A DNA stretch of 64,000 bases from Dendrophyllia cribrosa. Taxonomy: Eukaryota; Cnidaria; Anthozoa; Scleractinia; Dendrophylliidae. The translations under genes and the position numbers were made by a program. The notes beneath the pieces were generated by a model. That model was given only the letters and a program-made list of their open reading frames with translations, did no database searches and was not told where the DNA came from. This document shows positions 53,936 to 64,000 of the stretch, one piece after another (within the stretch, counting starts at the first letter, position 1; every line of letters starts with the position of its first letter). The stretch covers positions 19,019,931 to 19,083,930 of the forward strand of contig JAJLRJ010000013.1 in NCBI GenBank assembly GCA_024195265.1, given 5' to 3'.

Positions 53936-54837
53936 GTTTTCAAAACCGTAGTTTCCATGGTTTCGTCTTATCGGTGAAATAACACATAAAATATTCAAAA
54001 TGTAAAAGAGAAAGCTTCAAAGAATACTCTGAAGCCGCTATAGTGGAAAAAGAAGACCTTTAAGGGATAAAATCTTGCTTCGAGGAACTTCATACATACA
54101 TGCGGGGCGGTATTTCTTCTTCGGAAGTCACAACCGAAAAAGCGGAGTTTTAAAGAAATTCCAAGCAGCCGAGGGACTTAAGGGTAAAAGAAATTACATT
54201 TTTCGATGGGAATTTATGTTTATATCAATTGGTGAGTGACTTTTTCTTTGTGTTCTCGTTAGTTTTGGAGAAATGTTTATAACACGTGCTCAAATTCAGT
54301 CGTATTGATATCTTGAATTTCATCGAGGACAGCTCCTCGATGCGCTAATGCATGGTACCCGTTTTGCTTTGAAACATAAACTAATGGATATTTGAATAAA
54401 ATTTTTCAAACGAAGATTTTGTTGTCCATTTTGTTGTTAATTCATTACATAGGTTGAAAAGCGATTTATGTAAACAAAACAAGACTTACAGTTTTAACTT
54501 CACTCGCGTCGCCTTATGCAAAGATGTCTGTGTATTTTTTGCAATTTTGATTTCTAAATCAGTTTCTCGGGCAATTTTCGATACGCAGCAGGTGTATTTT
54601 ATTGGGAAATTAGTCATACTAATTATTCTAGACCGAGAAAAAGTTGTTTTTTTGAGCTTTTGTACGGTCTAATTAATGTACTGTGCAGAGGTCGCGTAAT
54701 ACTGTTTTGAGAAATGCTAAAATTGAAAAATAGCCCGGTCGTCAATCTTAATTCTTGTGCTTCCGACCTTTCACCTTAGTTGAGCTTATCATCAGCTTTT
54801 TGTTCAGAGAGCTTCGCCGTTAGGCTCAGCCCATCTA

Positions 54838-55148
54838 TATACAGCTGTTTCGAGAAAGGTTGTCGGAAAAAAGCGCAAAAGTGCACGCGACAATCTCGAA
54901 AAATAATATGGTATATGATCAATGAATTTTAATAAGTTAAATCTCACAAGAGATTATATTTTATCTTGGTCAAATAAATACATGAAACCCGCGATGCCTC
55001 GTCCGTACAGGGACGATCTTAGATGGCGAGCCATTGGGATAAATGAGTTTTCAGGATATAGCGTAGATGACTACCCACAATACCTTTCTGGATTGTCGCG
55101 TGCAATTTTACGCTTTTTTCCGACAACCTTGCTCGAAACAGCTGTATA
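54838..55148. mobile_element. MITE with TATACAGCTGTTTCGAG ends (311 bp)
   Basis: Arms of ~60 bp continue into 'ggttgtcggaaaaaagcg' and complement. TA borders. Confidence 0.85.
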
Positions 55149-55254
55149 TTAATAATCAGAGACAAACAATGTTCGCGCGATTCTTGGGCGCTGAAAGGTT
55201 GCCGCATACGTGAAAAAGTTTAGGGGTGCACATTTCCTTATAAGGTAAAACGGA

Positions 55255-55640
55255 TTCACGCACCACGTGGGTTATTTGACAGCATACATTAATGTATAAT
55301 CAGTGTAATTAGAAAACTAATTTAGTTTTTAGGGGCTCACTGCGCATTTCTTAGATACCAATGTTATCCCGAAACAATGTTATAGCTTTTACCGGGTACC
55401 TTAACAAAAATGATAACGCACGCACCCAGCATATGTAGAAAATAAATAAATGTTTCATGATAAAGTCCAAGTGAAACTGTTTAAAACTGATAAAGCCAGT
55501 CAGAGTGACAAACAGTTTTCGGGGATTTTTGAATCTAAAAGATTGCACGTGCGATATAGTTCAGGCGCGCCCGCTTCCTTGTAAGGTGAACTGATTCACG
55601 CACCGCGTGGGTTATTTGAGAACACACTTCAACCGCTTTT
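55255..55640. repeat. Two short direct repeats
   Basis: 'gattcacgcaccacgtgggt' (55252) and 'gattcacgcaccgcgtgggt' (55592), each followed by 'tatttga'. Confidence 0.6.
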
Positions 55641-56318
55641 AGTAGAACATTGCGAGTATTTCTTTCAGTGCGACCAGCAAAACCATGAACCATCACGTTA
55701 ACCATAAACCATGCGTGCAATTGTGTAATCTTTGTGTAGTTTGCAAATAGAAACAAATTCCGTTGTAAGACAATGCATATTTATGTCACGCAAAAATGTT
55801 TTCTTATTTGTAAACTGAACACGCTTATTTGTAAACAAAAAAAAAATTTAAAAAAAAATAAAATTATTATTAAGTTCTTTCGTATTCACGAGATGGCTCT
55901 TAGAGCCCCTTTGATTCTTTCCTGGCTCTATAATGTTTTGTAGCTTTGCACGTTCCTTGCTTTTTTCACCTTCATTATGAACTCGTAACATGGGCTAATT
56001 ATAAGAAAGTCAGACCACTCTAACTGATGATCATTCCCTTAGTCTGGACTGGTTATTAACCACCACGCCAGCAATACACTGGAGAGTTTTGGCAGATGGG
56101 CGGAGCGGAACAACAATCCTTTGGACAACGATGAGAACCACTATGACTACGCCACTTTGTTTACGAGGTCGGTAATATTTATTGAAACTTCAACTCAATC
56201 TCGGCCTTCAGCTAGGTTCATGAATGCAGAATTTAATACTCATGTTCCAAACAGCCCAACCACATTATCCTATCCTTTACTTTTCTCGATCCAAGTTGGC
56301 ACGGCATTATGATATTTT

Positions 56319-56604
56319 TAGAGCAGTTTTCAATTGAGTGTAGTAAAACCAAAACCAAAGTAATTACTCTGACCAATCACAGCAGTCGTAAACAATCCAA
56401 TGAACCAATCAGAGCTCGAAGCAATTACATGTCGCCGGCGCCAAGCGCGGGAAAACGCGTGCGAGCAAGTCACGATTGGTTTTGGTTTTACTTCTGATTG
56501 GTCGAGAAAGTGGCGCGAGATTTTTTAGCCAATCACAAAGCGTAGCAATGCAAAACCAAAGCAATTGTGTAATTACTTTCGACACTCAATTGAAAACTGC
56601 TCTA
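56319..56604. mobile_element. MITE family A, copy 4
   Basis: 286 bp, nearly identical to 18732-19017 and in the same orientation. Confidence 0.88.
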
Positions 56605-56849
56605 AAATTCTTCTCTTTACTTTGTTATTGGTCTTCCTTGTGATCTTTAGCTTAATCTTGGCTGATACGTAATAGTTGTTAAGAGTAACAAACAAAGTTA
56701 ACGCTGTAGGTAAAACATGATACGTGTTTTGAAAGAAAGTCATAAAGCTGAAATAATGGCGTTTCGTATTTTTGCAGAACTAGTCTATTAACACTATGAT
56801 CCCTTGAGATACTTTAAACACCTTCTATTTCCACAACTGAAAAAAATAT

Positions 56850-57021
56850 ATATATATGTTGTGGTTCAAATTTTTCTTTGGTTTAAATTTTTTTAAACCA
56901 GTTCAATTTTTGTTTTCTTTTGAATCACATTATGATAATGAATCTGAGACAAAGGAAAATCAAAATCAAACTGGTTTGAAAATTTTTAAACCAAAGAAAA
57001 ATTTAAACCACAACATATATA
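56850..57021. mobile_element. Hairpin MITE (TATATATGTTGTGG ends)
   Basis: Arms of ~55 bp: 'gttgtggttcaaatttttct' and complement, then 'ttaaaccagtt' / 'aactggtttgaa'. Confidence 0.82.
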
Positions 57022-58500
57022 ACTAGTGTATCCAAAAGATAGTGATTGCTGCGGTAAATTTGTTGTAATAATGCTGTTTTATCGCCTCGCTGGTATTACA
57101 GAATTTTCTCTTTCGTTTTTTGAGGGAAAGCAAAGCAAATGTAACCGGGATGAATCGACGAAAACTCCAGCTGATAAGACTAATTTTGTTTTGTAATTCA
57201 CGCATCAAGTTCTTGCAATGTCTGTAGAATATTGTTGAGCAAAGGACGCGTTTACCACGAGGAAGGTGTGAAAATTTAGGTTTAACTTAATTATTGATAA
57301 TGAATATGTTGCGTTACTAGCTAGCCGTATCGTATTCGCGTCTCCACGCGCTCAGCTCAGGTTTCGCGTCCCGCGCTCAGCTCAGTCTCATCGACCGCTG
57401 TCGGAGTGATTTCAAAATAAATTTGTCTTTTATTCCGTACAATCTTCGAAAATCTTTGCTATCCAACGGTCCTATCACCATGCCTCACAGTCCTCGCTCA
57501 ACTCGCGGTAGTCTTCGACACTTCAGTTCCGATTACGACTGGCACATGTTGGACCAAAATATTACAAATCTCGCAGCCAACAGCTTGAAGAAGCAAGCGA
57601 GGCTATTGCTCGTGGCGCAGTGAATTCTGGCCCAAAATGTGTGCGTGGCGCAGTGAATTCTGGTAAAAAGCGATCAAATCGAGATTTTTCGTAGCTTATA
57701 TTTTTTTCTCATATATTTCTCTTAAATCCTGATTATGTTGCTGCTCACTCGCTACGCTCGTTCCGCAGCAATTATTATGTACTTATTGACTGAGTGGGTG
57801 GGACGGATGGGAAAGTATTTGGCTCGTGGTCATGGCGCAAGGCATTATTAGTTTCATTTTTAACACTTTTTACAGCGTTAAACTTAACACTTTTTCACGT
57901 AACTACAATTAACGCTGCGCAGGATACATATTTATTTGTCATGGCGCAAGGACCGAGCGCAGCGACTTAGGTCCTTGCGCCATGACCGAGAGCCAAATAT
58001 TTTCCCTTCCGGCCCGACCTAACTTAGTCAATGAGTATTTTATCATATGACCAATTTGGGGACAAATCTGCTTGAAATTGTAACAAGCGAGGCCGTACGA
58101 TTTTGTAGTAGGGCCGTACAGCTTTTTCCAACCCCGCTCGCGCAAATGCGTACGGCCCTCATACGGAACTTTCATCAAGGGCATGGTAATTAATTATCTC
58201 AATACTCAAAGTATTTAAATGCCGCAAGGATGTATGTCTCCTCTCTTAGCTATAATTTGTTACTATCGCATTAACGGGAAGCTCGTTTGGTCATTCAATA
58301 CAGTATGAAGACGCAGCAGTAAAAAAAAACGAATTTAAGCATCTTTAAATGTTGCGCAAGGTACCATAAATATCATTTTTTTTTCTTTACAGACAAATTT
58401 ACTCGAATAACGCATAAAGCTTGCTCAGCGTAAATGACAAATATAAAAATGGATAAAATTTAGTCCTTGCCATTTACAGAAATACCGAATGAAGTGATAT
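57022..58500. other. Intergenic DNA up to the gap
   Basis: Inverted segments with 'catggcgcaagg' (57832, 57940 and complement at 57979) and 'atttggctc' suggest an old element. No supported gene; the frame at 57480-57623 has no recognisable domain. Confidence 0.35.
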
Positions 58501-59000
58501 NNNNNNNNNNNNNNNNNNNNNNNNNNNNNNNNNNNNNNNNNNNNNNNNNNNNNNNNNNNNNNNNNNNNNNNNNNNNNNNNNNNNNNNNNNNNNNNNNNNN
58601 NNNNNNNNNNNNNNNNNNNNNNNNNNNNNNNNNNNNNNNNNNNNNNNNNNNNNNNNNNNNNNNNNNNNNNNNNNNNNNNNNNNNNNNNNNNNNNNNNNNN
58701 NNNNNNNNNNNNNNNNNNNNNNNNNNNNNNNNNNNNNNNNNNNNNNNNNNNNNNNNNNNNNNNNNNNNNNNNNNNNNNNNNNNNNNNNNNNNNNNNNNNN
58801 NNNNNNNNNNNNNNNNNNNNNNNNNNNNNNNNNNNNNNNNNNNNNNNNNNNNNNNNNNNNNNNNNNNNNNNNNNNNNNNNNNNNNNNNNNNNNNNNNNNN
58901 NNNNNNNNNNNNNNNNNNNNNNNNNNNNNNNNNNNNNNNNNNNNNNNNNNNNNNNNNNNNNNNNNNNNNNNNNNNNNNNNNNNNNNNNNNNNNNNNNNNN
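58501..59000. other. Assembly gap (500 N)
   Basis: A run of exactly 500 N, a common placeholder length, so the true size is unknown. Confidence 0.99.
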
Positions 59001-59329
59001 CAGTGTTGAACGACGCCATTGAACCTCTCGAGGCAAGCAGGTCAACTGAATGATGACGTCACGAAATTTTTGATATATTAGTTTCAAATGCAATGCATCA
59101 TGGGATACTATTCATCCCTCCTCTGCGTCCGGCGTATAGTCGCATTGTTTCTTATATTTTGAGAGTCTTGAGGTCCGTTTTTCTGAATCAAATTCAAGGT
59201 TGTACGGCTGGTCGGCTTCTACCTGCACAGTCATTTAGCACGTCATAGACGTGTATTCTATTCTGCTGAACGTAGTGAAAAAAGAATAGAATATCATTTC
59301 ATGCAATTTTTGTGTATCATTCAAGTGTT

Positions 59330-59440
59330 CAGAGTCAATAAGATGTTCTGTGTAATAAAGCCTCGCTTGCTAAACGATTGGTACCGAGTCTTCTTTATTG
59401 GGTACTTCTTATGTAGCGCCAAGCTCAATTAGTGTGACGG
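59330..59440 (+). repeat. Possible LTR fragment
   Basis: 'gtaataaagcctcgcttg' followed by 'gagtcttctttattgggt' looks like the poly(A)/R-U5 part of an LTR. No partner LTR was seen and the gap lies upstream. Confidence 0.25.
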
Positions 59441-59999
59441 TAGGTTACAAGGCCACCACTTGTCAACTGACTGCAAGCTTAAACGAACCTATCTCTATTC
59501 TACAATTATTGTAGACATGTTTGGGTTCGCGGACCGTGAGAACCAGAAGGCTATAAACCATTGGGACAAAACCGTTAACCAGACAAACGTAAGCAATATA
59601 CCAACCGGACTGAAGTAGACCAAACAGAAACCTATACCGAAATTAGCCCTGACATCCGCTCTCATTTAGGCCTCGGCCGAGGTTGAATTGAACAACTCTA
59701 ACATGTCCACCATGGGAACTATTGTTAAATGCCTTAACCACTTAGACGGTCAAGAATAACAACTGAACACTTAACTGAGAAAGATACGTGTGGCCAAACC
59801 TTAACTAGCCTTGACTAGACTTATCCTTTAGATCACAAGATAAGTATATGACAAGCAAATCAACCAAACGACAAAACGTTAATGTTGCAAACTTAGCGAT
59901 TAGGTAATAAGCTGAAATTAATCAAATGCCATTTTTGGCTTCACTTCTGTTGACGTTCAAGCCGGTCTCTGTGTGTTCTCTCGACTCCAGCACAGGCCA

Positions 60000-60430
60000 A
60001 TATGAGACCAGAAGGCACAGTTCAACGTTTGTCAATCAACAGATGTTGTAACGGCTGTTTGAAAAATGTTAAACAGTGTATCATGCCATGTTTAATGTTG
60101 AAATGGGCCATTCAACATGTCGAACGTTGTTGAACAAAATTAGTGACAGGCTCTGTTGCGTTCAACAAGTTGCACATTGTTGAACGGATTGTTGAAATAC
60201 ATTATAATGTATAGTTAATTTCATTTTGATGGTTTTATATTTTTAAAGTTTTTAGTATTATATTTATATTTTTATCCTTAGTCACACGTTTATAGCAGTT
60301 ATTTTATTTGGCCACACAAGGGTTTTATACCAGTTGTTACTTTTGTGCCAGCAGGATAAATAAAGATTATTATTATCATTGAACGATTATTATTAATGTT
60401 GAACGATGTTGAACCGTGTATCATTACCTT
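60000..60430. repeat. GTTGAAC-rich repeat region with LINE-like tail
   Basis: At least ten GTTGAA(C)/GTTCAAC words in both orientations. 'aggataaataaagattatta' at 60354 resembles a retroposon 3' end. Confidence 0.55.
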
Positions 60431-60968
60431 TTATACCCAAAATCTTCAAATTGAATACCCAACTACAGACCCCAATTGCTCAAAACCCACACCCTTTGAG
60501 GCCACACACGATCCCTATTTAGCTCTTGTAAAGTTGTACTCCTGAGTATTTTAAGCAGAGGATGGTTTCATGATAATCATTTCTTACCGAATGTAAAAAA
60601 ATATGAAACACTAACAGCTATCTGTAGATGTAGAATGAAAGGCGGTAAGGTGTGCACTCCATAGTAAACGATTACTTAAATGTATGCCAGAATCCAAATT
60701 ATTATATCTCTGATAAGTTAAAAGTCAAATCAAAATGCAGTCCAGGGATGTCACCGGCGTTTGCAAATGAACGCCGCCAATTTTCCTTGTGTAGCCGGCA
60801 ATCAAAGGGCTCTAAGAGCCATCTCGTGATCACGAATCAACGTAAGGTTTCTTTAGATGTTTTGTAATTAAGTTTCAAGCTTTTTTAATAATACTAAACT
60901 TGACTTTAGCGGCGTCACTACGCTAAGTGGCTATATTACCAGCAGCCGGGCACGGATCAATAGACTAA

Positions 60969-61392
60969 ATGCCCGCCAGTCAGAAATTCTCACAGAATTT
61001 TCACGGAAAGCCTCTTTTAAACCTGCTAAGAGTATTCCATCTTTGTTTGGAAATGCCAAGCAATTCGAAAAATTATTTTGGATTTTTTAGCTTTGAATCA
61101 CTTGCCACCTCGATACAAGGATTGAGGACTCTTTCAGACCCGAGCTTCTTTCAAGCGTCAGCTGCCGGGCATTTAGTCCATTTGAAACCGTGCCCGTGTG
61201 ACTGGCCACAGATTTTTTAAGTGTCGAGAACATAGCGATTTTATGGTGTGCACAAGCTCGGAGAATTCGTCAACTACAAAACAAAAATAATTTTTCGAAT
61301 CGCTTGCCATTTCCAAACAAAGATCGAATACTCTTAGGAAGTTTAAATGAGACCTTCCGTGAAAATTATGTGAGAATTTCTGACTGCGTAAC
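60969..61392. mobile_element. Inverted-repeat element (424 bp)
   Basis: Arms of ~105 bp with 'gtcagaaattctcacagaat', 'tctttgtttggaaatg' and complements around a ~200-bp centre. The similar frames on opposite strands come from this symmetry. Confidence 0.8.
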
Positions 61393-61861
61393 TTTAAACG
61401 ATAGCAAAGTTCAGGGCTGCACAGCTTCCAGTCGCACTTTAGATTGTCCATGGAGTTGGAAACCCCAAGTTAAAGTCCATAATCTGGACGTATTTGAAAG
61501 AAAACTACCAGCCAAAGCTAAGCGCCGCGTCTCAAATTCATCAATTCTTTGACTGTTTCTACTCTTCTACTCAGAGTCACGCCACTTATTCGATTACAGC
61601 AATCATCTTTCAATACGTAATACACTGGGGAATTAAAAAATGTTTACAAAGGATGGAATAAGTGAATCTGTCACCGTTTACTGTATCTCGTTCAACGATT
61701 CGCGTATTCACGAGATAAAAAGTAAGCTGATGCGATGCCAGCCCTGGGTTGCTACTGTGAATAACAAATTTATCAAGTTTTTCAAGAAATTATTGAGTGC
61801 GTGTAATGTGATACAAGCAGCAGAGGTTGTCGTCACCGAAAACGAAATCCTTAATTGTTTC

Positions 61862-62178
61862 CTATTTGCTGTCACGATTTTGACATTCAGGCTTGTGTTT
61901 CTTCCAGTGTTGCGTCTGACATTGCTTTCCGCAATAGAACACTTTTTTACATCCCAAGCATCTCTTTAAATCGCCTATCTTTGAATGACAAAAGGCGCAT
62001 TCTGGCTCTCTGAGGGGAGGAGCCCACTGAGGAGGGCCAAAGTTAGATGTGCGATCCAATCCGGTAAAGAAGGAATCCATTTCGCTTTCTAACAAGCCTG
62101 ATAAGAACTCAGAGAGGCCATCTGGAGAAATTTCTTGTCCAGTTGGTCTTGTCTTTGCAGAATACCTTAACATTGCTT
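61862..62178 (-). CDS. MYND protein, last exon
   Basis: 317 nt including the stop. Residues SPDGLSEFLSGLLESEMDSF precede a Pro-rich linker and the MYND finger at the C terminus. Confidence 0.9.
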
Positions 62179-62934
62179 CTGTAACAAAAAATGTATATCA
62201 TAATTAAAAAGTAGACTTGAGAGAATATTTAACAGTTACAGTGCGAAAGCGAAGCGCTATATCGCCGGATACTCCTTTTTTTATTCTTTTTTTTTCTTTC
62301 TTTTCCCTTTTTTTTTATCTAAAAGCTCACGCATTTTTTCTCCCAAAAACACGAAATTGCAGGCAGCGGTCATTTTCACTTTTCTTCAAAATGCGAAATT
62401 TACCTCCATCACTGGATATACGTCTCGACCTAGTGTATATCGAGACCTTTATGACCATATTTGGGCAGTGTATCAACGTGTTGAATTATAATTGGCATTA
62501 TATTCATATTACAAATTCACTTTCAAAATTCCAAATTAGAAACGTTGTGTGAGTCGGAACATGAGTTAAGAGTGAAGCTTTATTTGGTCCCGACTCATAC
62601 AACACTTGTAAGATCGATGAATAATGAATTAATCGGCATCTTCTTGCAACATGAACTTGGGCTGGCTGTGGTGAAAACTATACCAATCCTAAAAGAAGAT
62701 CAGCCCAACAAGAGCACCATGTAATACAAAACAACACAAAGTATCAAAAAACCAGAGAATTAAAATATGTTTTCTAGTCGCTTCGGTCAGAATTTTGAAC
62801 TTACCAAGCATATCGCAACTGCGTTCTCTTGGAAACAATGGGGACAAAAAGGAATCCATCCACACGTAAGACCCATTATCCTGCGCAACTCTTGCTGCAT
62901 TTGTGTACAACAATTTACGTAACAAGCTCTTGTC
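61862..62934 (-). CDS. MYND-type zinc-finger protein, last two exons (partial gene)
   Basis: Exon 62934-62805 (acceptor tcataacag, donor gtaagt) encodes DKSLLRKLLYTNAARVAQDN and VWMDSFLSPLFPRERSCDML, phase 1 out. The last exon 62178-61862 (acceptor tttgttacag) completes Glu and continues to TAG. It ends in a complete MYND finger: C-X2-C-X9-C-X2-C-X5-C-X3-C...H-X3-H-X3-C, with the usual YC and QHWKKHK features. MYND fingers mediate protein-protein contacts. The N-terminal part lies beyond the window, so the family member is unknown. Confidence 0.88.
62375..62510. repeat. Copy of the element inserted in the 33-kb LINE
   Basis: Shares 'aatttacctccatca', 'atgaccatatttgggcagtg' and 'gtgttgaattataat' with 33360-33465. 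It lies in the MYND gene intron. Confidence 0.75.
62805..62934 (-). CDS. MYND protein, penultimate exon
   Basis: 130 nt, phase 0 in and 1 out. Good splice borders on both sides, and the phase fits the last exon. Confidence 0.85.
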
Positions 62935-63090
62935 CTGTTATGAGGAAAGCAAGATATTTTATTTTAATATAAAGCTACTAGCGTTCTATCACGAATGTTG
63001 TTCTCTTATAGGCTAACTACTCACTATCCTGTTGTAGAAAGCGAGTGTGTGCGGTTGTTATATACACCAAATTGAAGAAACTTTGTCGGG

Positions 63091-63334
63091 TGAAAAGCAT
63101 AAACCATGAACGATGCGACCCTAAGGTTTACTGGGAAGTTGGATAAATTAATCTTCGTCTGTGACAGAATACACATTATATTAACACACAATGCATAAAT
63201 CGTGTTCTAAAATGTCTCAAACAAAGAAAACATCTTGATTATCAAGAAATGGAATATTACTAAGCTTGCCAATGCCGTCTACCCAAAATCCCATTCGGTC
63301 GCATCGTTCATGGTTTATGCCTTTCAAGGTACCA
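63091..63334. mobile_element. MITE (AAAGCATAAACCATGAACGA ends)
   Basis: 'gcataaaccatgaacgatgc' and complement at 63298-63325. A single related end is at 52887. Confidence 0.75.
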
Positions 63335-64000
63335 CGTGGTAATGTTTTTCCCGCCGTTTCTCATTTTTTATACCTGTTTATAGAAGGCTCGTATGTCATT
63401 ACTGAATATGTAGTGTTAAAAGTAACGTTGTTGTTGTAGTGACTCGTTGAATAATGTGGTTTGTGATTTTTATTAGTTAATTAGTTTACTTATGCTAAGA
63501 AAATAATGGTTGGAGTGTTTTTAAGAATAATTTATGTATAATGCTTGAAAATATCATAGTATGATTGCAGTTGTAGAGATTGTTTTTTAGTTGAAAGATT
63601 TGAGATTAATTTTGAAGGTGTAAGATATTGTGATATCGTATAGTTTCGAATATGCTTTGTGGAAATGGCAATTAATTGAAAGAAAGAGGAAGAATAAGTG
63701 AAAGTGTATTTTTGGCTGTTTGTTTCGAATATGTGTTTTATTTATAGGGTTGTTTAGCATTTCTTTTAAATTGTATAATGGAACGAAATCTTTGTTATTA
63801 AAAGGATTGACTTAGTGAAATATAGGCGTCTGAAAATAAGAGTTTGAAGGAGGAACATTCTTGATATATACACGTTTTAACCTTGTGAAAGTTATGAGAT
63901 TGAACGAATTAGGTTATTTAGTTTCATGTACATGATATTTATGTTGGTGGTATGAGTTTATAGTGTTGTTAATGTGATATATTTTGTTTTGTTAGGTTAC
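63335..64000. other. AT-rich intron or intergenic DNA
   Basis: T/G-biased on the plus strand. No exon of the minus-strand MYND gene and no repeat recognised. Confidence 0.4.

Noticed and set aside
57423..57623. Plus-strand 66-codon frame
   Set aside because: No recognisable domain or splice partner; flanking 'gtggcgcagtgaattctgg' is a local duplication.
58425..59093. Open frames across 58501-59000
   Set aside because: They consist of N and only reflect the assembly gap.
60969..61451. Similar proteins on opposite strands suggesting a gene pair
   Set aside because: Caused by the two arms of an inverted-repeat element.

Overview
The window is eukaryotic nuclear DNA from an intron-rich, AT-rich, repeat-dense animal genome. 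The mix of short multi-exon genes, many palindromic MITEs, Penelope-like and LINE retroposon tails, and a Polinton-like element suggests a cnidarian, most likely a stony coral. That is inference from gene structure and repeats; no species can be read from the sequence. A 500-base run of N at 58501-59000 is an assembly gap.

Genes. (1) 104-10244, plus strand: the last 11 coding exons of a USP24-type ubiquitin-specific protease. All splice phases join, giving 458 codons plus stop. (2) 18110-37596, minus strand: 12 exons of an FGGY-family carbohydrate kinase from the start codon to near the C terminus (512 codons, all phases consistent). The short last exon was not found. The two genes lie tail to tail. 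(3) 46029-47576 and 50247-50705, minus strand: two related C-type lectin domain genes, both with reading-frame damage. (4) 61862-62934, minus strand: the last two exons of a MYND zinc-finger protein. (5) 53416-53503, minus strand: a possible signal-peptide exon of an unknown secreted protein. A decayed copy of part of FGGY exon 2 at about 48765-49178, next to the second lectin copy, points to one local tandem segmental duplication.

Mobile DNA. The most striking object is a 6,044-bp near-palindrome at 39514-45557. Its ~3-kb arms each carry the same zinc-finger/acidic-tract gene. A 65-bp spacer carries on the start of a second, basic/amphipathic virion-protein-like gene that is cut off by the fold-back. 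It is flanked by a 6-bp target duplication (GGGGGA) and sits inside a poly-G MITE, itself flanked by an 8-bp duplication (AAGTTGAC), in the 3' flank of the first lectin gene. The second lectin copy keeps the empty site. I read this as an integrated snap-back (defective, dimer-like) form of a Polinton/adintovirus-like linear DNA element.

A second unexpected pattern is that both USP24 and FGGY carry one exon whose last ~60-75 nt, with the 5' splice site, has been tandemly copied about three times into the following intron and then decayed. The rest of the window is introns and intergenic DNA filled with inverted-repeat MITEs, LINE 3' ends that run into different microsatellites, minisatellites and poly-C/poly-G runs. 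The genes are ordinary independent eukaryotic transcription units, with no operon and no CRISPR.
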